Source: Marseilla massiliensis (GTDB lineage: Bacteria; Bacteroidota; Bacteroidia; Bacteroidales; Bacteroidaceae). Taken from it: DNA of 64,000 bases. The notes under the pieces are model-generated. The model was given only the letters and a program-made list of their open reading frames with translations, did not search any database and had not been told where the DNA came from. Shown piece after piece: positions 27,553 through 38,004 of the stretch (position 1 is its first letter; each line of letters begins with the position of its first letter). The position numbers and the translations under genes were made by a program. The stretch lies in the NCBI RefSeq assembly GCF_016899955.1, contig NZ_JACJJL010000003.1:186001-250000 (forward strand), in the 5' to 3' direction.

Positions 27553-27660
27553 TGTGAAACGGGTCGTTTTACGATGCAAAACAGCCCGTATTGCGTTGCA
27601 AAATGTGCCGTATGGCAGTGTGAAACGGCCTGTTTGGCGCAACAGCCCTGTTTTTGTGGC
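27553..27660. repeat. 22-bp tandem intergenic repeat array, four full units and a partial fifth
   Basis: Units start at 27553, 27575, 27597 and 27619, and a shortened copy follows to 27660. Cores are AAACGGGTCGTTTT, AAACAGCCCGTATT, AAATGTGCCGTATG and AAACGGCCTGTTTG. It lies between the divergent tamB-like and nhaD genes in a 690-base spacer (27251-27943) that has no gene. Open frames across it read as repetitive peptide because 22 bases shift the frame each unit. Confidence 0.8.
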
Positions 27661-27914
27661 GGCATGCTCCCGTGGCGGCCTTGTGCAGCCGGCCCGCAGT
27701 CGGTAGGCGCGCAGTGCCTTTCAGGCCCATCGGCCTGTGCTCCGTTGGCAGCGTGTGGCAACGATTGCTTGCACTCGCCTCGGGCCCGGTATGCTGCCTC
27801 CGTCGGCATCTGTTTGCGCTTCCCGGAGGAACATTTGTGTGTCTATGAGGTTAAAAACACGTTAAACCTGTCAATTTTTCTTTATCTCGATTCAAGAATT
27901 TGGATAAAGATTGC

Positions 27915-27922
27915 TACCTTTG
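27915..27922 (+). promoter_or_regulatory. Promoter -7 element for nhaD
   Basis: TACCTTTG, 21 bases before the nhaD ATG. The -33 match at the usual spacing is poor. Confidence 0.5.
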
Positions 27923-27943
27923 TAGCGTTTATATTAGAACTTC

Positions 27944-29353
27944 ATGACATTGGTAATTGTACTGTTATTGCTTCTGGGCTGTCTGCTGATAGCCACGTCT
28001 CACTTGACAAAAGTGAACAAAGCTGCCATTGCCGTGTTTGTAGGAACGGTGGGGTGGGTGCTATACATTTGCTATGGCACCGACTTTGTCATGAGCCAGC
28101 ATCCTCACGAGTACATGGAGTTCCTCGCAGGCGAAAGCCCTTCGAGCAAGGCTGTGAAGCATTTCATCTGCGACAACATCTTCCTTAAGTATGTGGGCAA
28201 GGCAGCTGCGATAGTGCTTTTCCTGCTCGCAACGATGTCAATCATTGAAATATTGAACAACAACGGCTGCTTTGACTTCGTGAGCGAGTGGATACGCACC
28301 CGGAACAGCAAGCGGTTGCTGTGGAGCATAACGCTGGCCACATTCATCATCTCTGCCAACCTCGACAACCTGACCACCACGACCATGATGCTTACGATAA
28401 TGCACAACATCGTCCAGAGCCGGAGGCAGCGCATGGTGATAGGTTGCGCAATTGTGCTGGCGGCCAACGCCGGAGGGTGCTTCACCGTCATCGGCGACCC
28501 GGCGGGCATAATCCTGTGGGACAACGGCGCCGTGACGGCCACCAATTTCTCGGCGTTCCTTGCTCTGCCGGCCGTAGTGGCGTGGGTGGTGCCCACGCTC
28601 ATGCTGGGCAGGAGCCTGCCCGAGAGGCTCGATGCAGAGTGGCCTGCAGCCCCGTATAGGGGCGACGACACCAACCTGAACCGTTGGCAGCGCATCGTGA
28701 TGCTGATTGTCGGGATAGGCGGGCTGTGGTTCATCCCGACCTTCCACAACATAACCAAGCTCAGTCCTTTCCTCGGGGCGCTGTGCGTTTTGTCGGTGCT
28801 TTGGGTGGTGAACGAGATATTCAACCACAAGCTCATGAACGCCGACCAAATGATTCTGCGCAAGGTGCCGCGCACATTGCAGTATGGCAGCATACAGCTC
28901 ATGCTGTTTGTCATGGGCGTGATGCTGGCCATGGGAGCTGTGCAGGAGACCGGCATACTGGGCATGGCGTCGGAATGGATAGACTACAACATACACAACA
29001 TTTGGGCTCTTGGGGCATTTGCCGGCTTGCTCAGCGGAATATTTGACGCTTTCACCGTGATGATGACAGGGCTGTCGATGTATCCTATAGTCGAGACTTG
29101 GCAGTTGAACATGTGGGTCGACGCCGACTACATGGCCAATTTCGTGCAGAACGGAGCTTTCTGGAAGGTGCTGGCATTCTCTACCGCCGTGGGGGGCTGC
29201 CTGCTCTGCTTCACAAACCCCAGCGGCCTGGCGCTGATGAAGATGGAGCGAATGCGCGTGGGGTGGTACTTGAAAAACTGCACAGGGAGCGTGTTTGTGG
29301 GGTGGCTGCTCGGCCTTGCCGTGTTGTGGTTGGAATATTACTTGATATATTGA
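27944..29353 (+). CDS. nhaD: Na+/H+ antiporter, NhaD type
   Basis: A 469-aa polytopic membrane protein with about 12 hydrophobic segments, of the ion transporter superfamily that includes ArsB and CitM. The conserved NhaD features are SANLDNLTTTTMMLTIM and GGCFTVIGDPAGIILWDNG in the first half, and GLLSGIFDAFTVMMTGLSMY in the second. It would export sodium in exchange for protons across the inner membrane. It is followed by pfkA after 33 bases, so they may share a transcript. Confidence 0.9.
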   Translation: MTLVIVLLLLLGCLLIATSHLTKVNKAAIAVFVGTVGWVLYICYGTDFVMSQHPHEYMEFLAGESPSSKAVKHFICDNIFLKYVGKAAAIVLFLLATMSIIEILNNNGCFDFVSEWIRTRNSKRLLWSITLATFIISANLDNLTTTTMMLTIMHNIVQSRRQRMVIGCAIVLAANAGGCFTVIGDPAGIILWDNGAVTATNFSAFLALPAVVAWVVPTLMLGRSLPERLDAEWPAAPYRGDDTNLNRWQRIVMLIVGIGGLWFIPTFHNITKLSPFLGALCVLSVLWVVNEIFNHKLMNADQMILRKVPRTLQYGSIQLMLFVMGVMLAMGAVQETGILGMASEWIDYNIHNIWALGAFAGLLSGIFDAFTVMMTGLSMYPIVETWQLNMWVDADYMANFVQNGAFWKVLAFSTAVGGCLLCFTNPSGLALMKMERMRVGWYLKNCTGSVFVGWLLGLAVLWLEYYLIY

Positions 29354-29386
29354 GAGATTATAACGAAAATTTAAGGTATAAAGATT

Positions 29387-30364
29387 ATGGGTAAAATAAA
29401 GACAATTGGTGTGCTCACCTCTGGCGGTGATGCCCCGGGAATGAATGCGGCTATACGTGCCGTGACGCGTGCCGGCATCTGCAACGGCTTCAACATCAAG
29501 GGAATCTACCGCGGATTCGACGGACTGATCAACGACGAAGTGAAGCCTTTCACGACTGAAAACGTGAGCGGAATCATCATGCAGGGCGGTACGATACTGA
29601 AGACCGCGCGCAGCAAGGAGTTCATGACGCCCGAAGGGCGCCAGAAGGCTTACGAGACGCTGGTGAAGGAAGAGATAGACGCCCTTGTTGTCATAGGCGG
29701 CAACGGGTCTCTGACCGGAGCCCGCGACTTTGCATCGGAGTTTGATTTCTGCTGCATCGGCCTGCCGGGAACGATAGACAACGACCTCTACGGCACAGAT
29801 TCAACCATAGGATATGACACGACAATGAACACAATCGTGGAGTGTGTCGACCGCATACGCGACACGGCGCAGAGCCACGAGCGCATTTTCTTTGTCGAGG
29901 TAATGGGGCGCGACGCCGGTTTCCTCGCCCAGAACAGTGCAATTGCTTCGGGTGCCGAGGCAGCCATAATACCAGAAGACTCAACAGACGTCGACCAGTT
30001 GGCGCGTTTCATGGAGCGTGGCATAAGGAAATCGAAGAAGAGCTGCATTGTGATTGTGTCGGAAAGCCCGAAGTGTGGAGCCTTGTATTACGCCGAGCGT
30101 GTGCGCAACGAGTTCCCCAACTACGATGTGCGTGTGTCAATCCTCGGGCACTTGCAGCGCGGAGGAAGACCTTCGGCGCACGACAGGATATTGGCAAGCC
30201 GTACGGGTGTGGGAGCCATCGAGGCCATAATGCAGGGGCAGCGGAACGTGATGATTGGTGTGCGCAACAACGAAGTGGTTTACGTACCGTTCAGCGACGC
30301 CATCAGAACCGACAAACCGCTCGACATGAAACTGATAAAAGTGCTTGACGAACTTAGTATCTAA
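29387..30364 (+). CDS. pfkA: ATP-dependent 6-phosphofructokinase
   Basis: The 325-aa enzyme phosphorylates fructose 6-phosphate to the 1,6-bisphosphate. Motifs are GGDAPGMN (14-21), GGNGSLTGA (104-112), PGTIDND (127-133, catalytic Asp131) and MGRDAG (173-178). Gly at 107 and at 128 are the residues that mark ATP-using rather than pyrophosphate-using enzymes. Asn at 106 replaces the Asp that is usual in the GGDGS motif. Length matches the short bacterial PfkA class. Confidence 0.93.
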   Translation: MGKIKTIGVLTSGGDAPGMNAAIRAVTRAGICNGFNIKGIYRGFDGLINDEVKPFTTENVSGIIMQGGTILKTARSKEFMTPEGRQKAYETLVKEEIDALVVIGGNGSLTGARDFASEFDFCCIGLPGTIDNDLYGTDSTIGYDTTMNTIVECVDRIRDTAQSHERIFFVEVMGRDAGFLAQNSAIASGAEAAIIPEDSTDVDQLARFMERGIRKSKKSCIVIVSESPKCGALYYAERVRNEFPNYDVRVSILGHLQRGGRPSAHDRILASRTGVGAIEAIMQGQRNVMIGVRNNEVVYVPFSDAIRTDKPLDMKLIKVLDELSI

Positions 30365-30452
30365 AGAGCCTAAGAAATGTTATATATTTCTGTATTTTAG
30401 ATATATTAAGGAAGAAAACGCCAAAACAGGATTCGGTTTCTGACAAATTTGT

Positions 30453-30460
30453 TACCTTTG
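30453..30460 (+). promoter_or_regulatory. Promoter -7 element of the ATP synthase operon
   Basis: TACCTTTG, 43 bases before the atpD ATG. The -33 region is AT-rich but not a clear match. Confidence 0.5.
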
Positions 30461-30496
30461 CAGTATATAATTAAACGGAGAAACTTAAAATAATAA

Positions 30497-32032
<1,536 letters not shown>

Positions 32033-32047
32033 CGTAGTGGAGGTGAC

Positions 32048-32293
32048 ATGAGTTTGAAACTTAAGATTGTTTCTCCCGAGCGGATTGAATATAGTGGCGA
32101 GGTTACAAGCGTGCTTGTCCCTGGAACAATGGGTAGCTTCGAGATACTCAATGACCATGCACCTATAATTTCATCACTGCAGCCCGGGGTTGTGGAATAT
32201 GCCACTGCCGACGGCAAAGTGCAGCTTACCATTAAGGGAGGTTTCGTTGAGGTGCAGAAAAACGAGGTGAGTCTTTGTGTGGAAATCAATTGA
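32048..32293 (+). CDS. atpC: F1F0 ATP synthase epsilon subunit
   Basis: An 81-aa protein containing only the N-terminal beta-sandwich domain (LKIVSPERIEYSGEVTSVLVPG, broken by family variation; GSFEILNDHAPIISSLQPG). The C-terminal two-helix inhibitory domain of longer epsilon subunits is absent, which is usual in Bacteroidetes. Lies 15 bases after atpD. Confidence 0.94.
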   Translation: MSLKLKIVSPERIEYSGEVTSVLVPGTMGSFEILNDHAPIISSLQPGVVEYATADGKVQLTIKGGFVEVQKNEVSLCVEIN

Positions 32294-32303
32294 CACAGGT
32301 TAT

Positions 32304-32720
32304 ATGGACAGGAAGTTGATAGAACAAATAGGCCGTAAATACAACAAGTTCTGTTTGTGGGTAATAGCTGGGGCGACATTGATAGCTTTGTTGGCAATCA
32401 ACATCTGCAATGCAAACCAGTTTGTCAACCCGTTGGCTATCAGCGTTCTCTATGCCTTGGCCTCAAGCGTTGCCTATGGGTTTGGCTGGAGGTCGGTGGC
32501 TGGAACGTCTCCGGCTACGCTTAGCAAGTTCTACTTGGTGGCATCTGCCTTACGCATGTTGCTGGCGTTGATGGTCGCCGTGGTGTTCTGTGTCGTAAGC
32601 CGTGACAGGGAGTCCATTATCAACTTCATCATAGTTTTCGCTGCATTCTACGTAGTGATGTTGATTTTTGACGGGGTGTTTTTCGCCCGTCTGGAAAGAA
32701 AATTAAATCAAAAGATTTGA
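32304..32720 (+). CDS. Small membrane protein of the atp operon (AtpI-like position)
   Basis: A 138-aa protein with four predicted transmembrane helices (around residues 17-35, 40-58, 72-92, 100-122) and a basic C-terminus (RLERKLNQKI). The ATG at 32304 is preferred because the longer frame overlaps atpC. It sits exactly where many operons have atpI, before the a subunit, and may help c-ring or a-subunit assembly. Sequence similarity to AtpI is not obvious, so the function is inferred from position only. Confidence 0.65.
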   Translation: MDRKLIEQIGRKYNKFCLWVIAGATLIALLAINICNANQFVNPLAISVLYALASSVAYGFGWRSVAGTSPATLSKFYLVASALRMLLALMVAVVFCVVSRDRESIINFIIVFAAFYVVMLIFDGVFFARLERKLNQKI

Positions 32721-32724
32721 GTTT

Positions 32725-33813
32725 ATGAGGTATTTCAGACATTTGCTTTGCGTCGTTGCTTTCATGTTTGCCTGCATATCGGCAAATGCGGTAGGGCATG
32801 GCACAGACGAAAACGGAAGCATTGATTTGCAAGGCATTCTGTTCGGGCATATCCAGGATTCGTATGAATGGCACATAACCACGGTAAATGGGCATCCGGT
32901 TGTTTTGCATCTGCCTGTCATAGTGAAGAGTTCCACCGGGTGGCATGTGTTTTCCAGTGGTGAGTTTTCCGAGGAGGCCGATGCCGCAGGCAACCGTCCG
33001 GGCCCCTATGGGCTATACATTTCGGGGAGCGAAGCCAATGCAAACAAGATTTGTGAGAAGGTGGACGGAGCTGAAGTCAGGCCTTTCGACATCTCAATCA
33101 CAAAGACTGTGGCGGTGTTGTTCATCGATGCCATTTTGCTCCTGCTGTGCGTGCTCATCCCGGCCAGGTGGTGCAAGAGGCATCGTCCGGAGGATCCCGC
33201 GCCCAAAGGTTTTACCGGTCTGATGACAATGTTTATAATGTATATATATGACGAAGTAATCAAGGCGTCCTTGGGCAAGGAGGCCGACAAGTACGCGCCG
33301 TATCTGCTGACTTGCTTCTTCTTCATATTCATAGCCAATATTATGGGAGTCGTTCCGTTCCCACCGGGTGGTGGCAACCTGACGGGCAACATTACGTGTA
33401 CCTTCTTTTTGGCTTTGTGTACGTTCATCATTACAAATGTTACCGGTACAAAGGCTTATTGGAAAGACATCTTCTGGCCGGAAGTGCCCACGTGGCTAAA
33501 GGTTCCTGTGCCGCTCATGCCTTTCATTGAGTTTTTCAGCATATTCACAAAGCCGTTGGCGCTGATGATTCGACTCTTTGCAAACATGATGGCGGGTCAC
33601 GCAATAGCATTGTCGTTGTCATGCATCATCTTCATCATGTTTGGCATCAATGCTGTGGCAGGAGCTTCAATGACAGTTGTGAGTGTGCTCATGAGCGTGT
33701 TCATGATGCTGCTGGAGGTGTTGGTGTGTTTCATCCAGGCCTTGGTGTTCACCATGCTCAGTGCCGTGTTCTTCTCATTGGCCCACGTCCACGGCCATGC
33801 CGTTAAGGAATAA
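32725..33813 (+). CDS. atpB: F1F0 ATP synthase a subunit
   Basis: The 362-aa F0 subunit forms the proton half-channels against the c ring. A signal-peptide-like segment (RHLLCVVAFMFACISANA) and a soluble domain of about 100 residues precede the usual core of membrane helices; this extension is typical for Bacteroidetes. The essential Arg lies in MIRLFANMMAGH (Arg283), and the last helix ends LSAVFFSLAHVHGHAV. It is four bases after the small membrane protein. Confidence 0.96.
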   Translation: MRYFRHLLCVVAFMFACISANAVGHGTDENGSIDLQGILFGHIQDSYEWHITTVNGHPVVLHLPVIVKSSTGWHVFSSGEFSEEADAAGNRPGPYGLYISGSEANANKICEKVDGAEVRPFDISITKTVAVLFIDAILLLLCVLIPARWCKRHRPEDPAPKGFTGLMTMFIMYIYDEVIKASLGKEADKYAPYLLTCFFFIFIANIMGVVPFPPGGGNLTGNITCTFFLALCTFIITNVTGTKAYWKDIFWPEVPTWLKVPVPLMPFIEFFSIFTKPLALMIRLFANMMAGHAIALSLSCIIFIMFGINAVAGASMTVVSVLMSVFMMLLEVLVCFIQALVFTMLSAVFFSLAHVHGHAVKE

Positions 33814-33860
33814 GATAGTAATTTAAACAGAATAATAAAACAACATTAAAATTTAAGATT

Positions 33861-34103
33861 ATGATTTCATTATTATTGGCAGCAGATGCTGTAGCAAAAT
33901 TAGGTGCCGCCGTTGGCGGAGGTTTGGCTGCAATCGGTGCAGGCATTGGTATTGGTAAGATTGGCGGACAGGCCATGGATGCCATGGCGCGCCAGCCGGA
34001 GAAGATGGGCGATCTGCGTTCGTCAATGATTATCGCTGCTGCCCTTGTCGAGGGTGTGGCTTTCTTTGCTGTCATCATAGCTCTGCTTGCTCTGTTTGTA
34101 TAG
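33861..34103 (+). CDS. atpE: F1F0 ATP synthase c subunit
   Basis: The 80-aa hairpin of two membrane helices has the polar loop ARQPEKMGDLR and the ion-binding Glu64 in AALVEGVAFF. The residues that mark sodium-binding c rings (Gln in helix 1 and Ser/Thr after the Glu) are Ile and Gly here, so coupling to protons is predicted. Confidence 0.96.
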   Translation: MISLLLAADAVAKLGAAVGGGLAAIGAGIGIGKIGGQAMDAMARQPEKMGDLRSSMIIAAALVEGVAFFAVIIALLALFV

Positions 34104-34147
34104 CCAATACGGAGATTGTTTTTAAGCAATAGAAATCAGAACAGCTT

Positions 34148-34654
34148 ATGTCATTGATAACACCTGATTTTGGTTTGTTGTTCTGGATGGCTGTTGTCTT
34201 CCTGATTGTGCTGGGCATCCTGTGGAGATTCGGGTTCCCGGTCATAGTGAAGATGGTGAACGACCGTAAGGACTATATCGACGATAGCCTGCGGAAAGCT
34301 CACGAAGCCAACGAGCGGCTGGCCAATATCAAAATCGAAAGTGAATCCATTCTGCAGGAAGCAAGGGAGAAGCAGGCCCTGATATTGAAGGAGGCTGCTA
34401 CCACCCGCGATGCCATTGTGGAAAAGGCACAAGACAAAGCTCGCGAAGAAAGCAACCGGCTTATAGCTGAAGCCAAGGCAGAAATCGAGGCTCAGAAGCA
34501 GGCTGCAATAAGCGACATACGTGCCCAGGTGGCCGAGCTGTCTGTCAAAGTGGCCGAGAAAATACTCCGCAAGGAGCTCGGCGACAGCGGCAAGCAAATG
34601 GATTTGATTGACAGATTGCTGGATGAAGTTTCTTCTTCTGATAAAAAACAATAA
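34148..34654 (+). CDS. atpF: F1F0 ATP synthase b subunit
   Basis: The 168-aa peripheral stalk subunit has one N-terminal transmembrane helix (LLFWMAVVFLIVLGILWRFG), then a long charged coiled coil (from about residue 35) rich in Glu, Lys and Ala. The C-terminal part (AELSVKVAEKILRKEL) is the delta-contact region. Confidence 0.95.
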   Translation: MSLITPDFGLLFWMAVVFLIVLGILWRFGFPVIVKMVNDRKDYIDDSLRKAHEANERLANIKIESESILQEAREKQALILKEAATTRDAIVEKAQDKAREESNRLIAEAKAEIEAQKQAAISDIRAQVAELSVKVAEKILRKELGDSGKQMDLIDRLLDEVSSSDKKQ

Positions 34655-34657
34655 GTT

Positions 34658-35194
34658 ATGGATATAGGAGTAATATCGGTAAGGTATGCGCGTGCCCTGC
34701 TTAAAGGGAGCTGCGACGCAAAAATCGAAGACAAGGTATACCTTGAGATGCAGCTCTTGGCAAAGAGTTACATTGAGGTGCCACGGTTGAGGTTTACTAT
34801 AGACAATCCGATGATCTCTAAAGCCAATAAGGAGTCGCTTCTTGTTGCAGCTGTCGGCGGTGCCCCATGTGAGCTGACAAAGGCATTTTTCCGCCTTGTC
34901 TTGAAGGAGGACCGCGAGAGCGTCATTCAATTCATGGCTAATTCGTATATCACTCTATATAGGAAACAGAAGAACATCATCCGTGGTAAGCTTACCACTG
35001 CGGCTGCGGTGTCGCCCGTTACGGAGCGTCGCCTGCAGCAGATGGTGGAGGATAAGACTAATGGAACTGTGGAGTTTGAGACAGAGGTGAATCCAGATAT
35101 CATCGGGGGCTTTGTGCTTGAGTACGATACCTTCCGTATGGATGCAAGCGTTAAGACGAAGCTGAAGTCTATACTGTCACAGCTTAAAATGTGA
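34658..35194 (+). CDS. atpH: F1F0 ATP synthase delta subunit
   Basis: The 178-aa OSCP/delta protein joins the b stalk to the top of F1. The N-terminal helical bundle begins VISVRYARALLKG, and the C-terminal signature VNPDIIGGFVLEYDTFRMDASVKTKL (split by family variation) has the conserved IIGG block. Three bases separate it from atpF. Confidence 0.94.
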   Translation: MDIGVISVRYARALLKGSCDAKIEDKVYLEMQLLAKSYIEVPRLRFTIDNPMISKANKESLLVAAVGGAPCELTKAFFRLVLKEDRESVIQFMANSYITLYRKQKNIIRGKLTTAAAVSPVTERRLQQMVEDKTNGTVEFETEVNPDIIGGFVLEYDTFRMDASVKTKLKSILSQLKM

Positions 35195-35295
35195 TTATTT
35201 TGCAAGGCGGGGGCAAATGTCTGCCGTGTCATGTCTTCACTACTGCGTGATAAGGGTTGGCTTGTTCCTTGCAATGCGTTAAGTGTAAAATGATT

Positions 35296-36885
35296 ATGTC
35301 AGATAAAATAAAACCAAGTGAAGTGTCCCAAGTGCTCCTCGAACAGCTGGAGGGCATCAGTGGCGGCGAGCAGTTTGATGAGGTCGGTTCTGTGCTTCAG
35401 GTCAGCGATGGCGTAGCCAGAATCTACGGTCTCCGTAATGCTGAAGCCAGTGAGCTGCTGGAATTCGAGAATGGCACCATGGGCATTGTGATGAACCTGG
35501 AGGAAGACAACGTTGGTTGTGTGCTTTTGGGTACCACTTCGGGGATTAAGGAAGGCATGATTGTTAAGCGTACAAAGCGAATAGCGTCGATACGCGTTAA
35601 CGACAATATGCTCGGCCGTGTCATCAACCCGCTGGGTGAGGCCATAGACGGCAAGGGCAGCATCGACCTTACCGGTGCTTTTGAGATGCCATTGGACAGA
35701 AAAGCCCCAGGAGTGATATACCGTCAGCCGGTGAAAGAGCCGCTTCAGACAGGTTTGAAGGCTGTCGACTCGATGATTCCTATCGGCCGTGGGCAGCGCG
35801 AGCTTATCATTGGCGACCGCCAGACCGGCAAGACAGCCATCGCTGTTGATACAATCATCAACCAGAAGAGCTTTTACGAGGCTGGAAAACCAGTTTATTG
35901 CATTTATGTGGCCATAGGCCAGAAGGCATCGACTGTTGCCGCTCTCGTACAGAATCTTAAGGAGCATGGTGCTCTTCCATACACCATAGTGGTTTCTGCC
36001 ACGGCAGCCGATCCGGCTGCCATGCAGTATTACGCACCTTTTGCAGGTGCTGCCATCGGTGAATATTTCCGCGACAGAGGCTATTCGGCATTGGTAGTAT
36101 ACGACGACCTGTCAAAGCAGGCTGTGGCATATCGTGAGGTTTCATTGATTCTGCGCCGTCCGTCAGGGCGCGAGGCATATCCCGGCGACGTGTTCTATCT
36201 GCACAGCCGTCTGCTGGAGCGTGCCGCGCGAATCAACGACCAGCAAGAAGTTGCCGAGCAGATGAACGACCTGCCTGAGTGCATGAAGGGCCATGTGCGT
36301 GGTGGAGGTTCGCTTACTGCCCTTCCAATCATCGAGACACAGGCCGGTGACGTGTCTGCTTACATACCGACGAATGTGATATCCATCACAGACGGACAGA
36401 TTTACCTTGAGACCGACTTGTTCAACCAAGGCTTCCGTCCCGCCATCAACGTTGGTATATCAGTGTCTCGTGTAGGTGGTTCCGCACAAATCAAGAGTAT
36501 GAAGAAAGTGGCCGGTACGTTGAAGATTGACCAGGCCCAGTACCGTGAGCTCGAGAGTTTCTCTAAGTTCTCAAGCGACATGGACGCCGTTACGGCTATG
36601 ACCCTTGACCGTGGGCGCAAGAACAACCAGTTGCTCATTCAGCCCCAGTACAGCCCGATGCCTGTAGGTGAGCAGGTGGCAATACTGTATTGCGGTACAC
36701 ACGGACTGATGCACGATGTTCCGGTAGAGAAAGTGCGTGAGTGCCAGGATGCTTTCCTTGACAAGTTGCGCTCAACCCACCCCGAGGTCATTGAAACATT
36801 GGGTAGCGGAAAGATCGACGACAGCATGACCGCAGTCATCGAGTCTGTCATGGCAGACATTGCAGGACAGTATAAAAATCAGTAG
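35296..36885 (+). CDS. atpA: F1F0 ATP synthase alpha subunit
   Basis: The 529-aa regulatory subunit has the P-loop [15 protein letters not shown] near residue 172, the central [14 protein letters not shown] and [14 protein letters not shown], and the signature [16 protein letters not shown]. The ATG at 35296 is chosen; ATG 35290 is two codons earlier, and a longer frame would add a Cys-rich stretch not seen in the family. A 100-base gap after atpH is the largest inside the operon from atpF onward. Confidence 0.97.
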   Translation: MSDKIKPSEVSQVLLEQLEGISGGEQFDEVGSVLQVSDGVARIYGLRNAEASELLEFENGTMGIVMNLEEDNVGCVLLGTTSGIKEGMIVKRTKRIASIRVNDNMLGRVINPLGEAIDGKGSIDLTGAFEMPLDRKAPGVIYRQPVKEPLQTGLKAVDSMIPIGRGQRELIIGDRQTGKTAIAVDTIINQKSFYEAGKPVYCIYVAIGQKASTVAALVQNLKEHGALPYTIVVSATAADPAAMQYYAPFAGAAIGEYFRDRGYSALVVYDDLSKQAVAYREVSLILRRPSGREAYPGDVFYLHSRLLERAARINDQQEVAEQMNDLPECMKGHVRGGGSLTALPIIETQAGDVSAYIPTNVISITDGQIYLETDLFNQGFRPAINVGISVSRVGGSAQIKSMKKVAGTLKIDQAQYRELESFSKFSSDMDAVTAMTLDRGRKNNQLLIQPQYSPMPVGEQVAILYCGTHGLMHDVPVEKVRECQDAFLDKLRSTHPEVIETLGSGKIDDSMTAVIESVMADIAGQYKNQ

Positions 36886-36888
36886 CCT

Positions 36889-37857
36889 ATGCCTTCACTG
36901 AAAGAGATTAAGACCCGGATTGCTTCAGTCAACAGCACGCGCAAGATAACAAGTGCCATGAAGATGGTTGCTTCGTCTAAGTTGCATCATGCGCAGGTGA
37001 TGATTGAGAACATGCTACCCTACGAGACTCTGTTGGAGCATATACTCAAGACATTCCTTGCCTCAGAGGCTGATGCCAACAGTGTGTTTACCGTGGAGCG
37101 TAAAGTCAAGCGGGTGGCTCTTGTGGTATACTCGTCGAACAGCAGCCTGTGTGGTGGCTTCAATGCCAATGTAATCAAGCTGATGCAGCAGGTTGTTGAC
37201 GAGTATAGGCATTTAGGTTTGGACAATATAGTGGTCTATCCCATAGGGCGTAAGGTAGCGGAAAAGAGTGTCAAGCTTGGCCTGAAGACTGAGGGCGACT
37301 ATTCGCTGCTTGCCGACAAGCCCAACGTGAAAGACTGCATCAAATTGTCACAAGAACTCGGAAAGAGGTTTGTTGACGGCGATATTGACAAGGTGGAATT
37401 GATTTATCACCATTTCAAGAGTGCCGGTTCACAAATACTTACCCGCAAGACATATCTTCCGATAGACCTGTCTACAGAGTTGAACCGTGATCATGAGCGC
37501 GATTTGTCATCTAATGTAGTGACAAAAAAGGCACAGGAGTATTTGCGCAAGAAAGGCAATGCTTCAGGAAGTTCTGTTTCAGAGCAAGCCAAACCGCTCA
37601 ATGATAACTTCATCGTAGAGCCGGACATGGATACCATATTGACAGAATTGATTCCGAAGCTGGCTCATCTGATGCTTTATACAGCTTTGTTAGACAGCAA
37701 TGCCAGTGAGCATGCAGCACGAATGGTGGCCATGCAGACGGCGACAGACAATGCTGACGAGTTGCTTCGCGAACTCAATCTGCAATATAACAAGAGCAGA
37801 CAGCAAGCAATTACAAACGAATTGCTGGACATCGTCGGGGGAACGGTTAACAATTAG
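36889..37857 (+). CDS. atpG: F1F0 ATP synthase gamma subunit
   Basis: The 322-aa rotor shaft protein has the N-terminal helix SLKEIKTRIASVNSTRKITSAMKMV, split by family spacing, and the C-terminal helix with DNADELLRELNLQYNKSRQQ. A Bacteroidetes-type insertion of charged residues lies around 205-240. It ends the operon with a TAG stop, and a terminator follows at once. Confidence 0.96.
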   Translation: MPSLKEIKTRIASVNSTRKITSAMKMVASSKLHHAQVMIENMLPYETLLEHILKTFLASEADANSVFTVERKVKRVALVVYSSNSSLCGGFNANVIKLMQQVVDEYRHLGLDNIVVYPIGRKVAEKSVKLGLKTEGDYSLLADKPNVKDCIKLSQELGKRFVDGDIDKVELIYHHFKSAGSQILTRKTYLPIDLSTELNRDHERDLSSNVVTKKAQEYLRKKGNASGSSVSEQAKPLNDNFIVEPDMDTILTELIPKLAHLMLYTALLDSNASEHAARMVAMQTATDNADELLRELNLQYNKSRQQAITNELLDIVGGTVNN

Positions 37858-37860
37858 CAT

Positions 37861-37892
37861 AAAAAGGGAGTCTCAAGAGAGATTCCCTTTTT
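37861..37892. terminator. Terminator after atpG, possibly bidirectional
   Basis: AAAAAGGGAGTCTC pairs with a downstream GAGATTCCCTTTTT, giving a stem flanked by A on one side and T on the other, so it can work on both strands. Confidence 0.75.
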
Positions 37893-37911
37893 GCTTTTCT
37901 ATAATCCTGTG

Positions 37912-38004
37912 CTATTGTTTCTGAGGCCAGCCTTTTGTTTTCTTCATGTGACCATAGAATGCAAGAGCTGATTTGCCGTAGCAGGATGAATAGTCTATTT
38001 CCAT
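37912..38004 (-). CDS. Possible 30-aa protein, tentative
   Basis: The minus strand reads MEIDYSSCYGKSALAFYGHM followed by KKTKGWPQKQ and TAG. The peptide is compact and protein-like, with paired aromatic and basic residues, and its stop is 20 bases from the bidirectional terminator. No promoter with TAnnTTTG was found upstream. It could be a real small gene or chance. Confidence 0.25.
   Translation of the reverse strand: MEIDYSSCYGKSALAFYGHMKKTKGWPQKQ

Noticed and set aside
27541-28188. 215-codon plus-strand frame over the 22-bp array and the nhaD start
   Set aside because: Its N-terminal half translates the repeat units and its C-terminal half is out of frame with nhaD, so it is not a gene.
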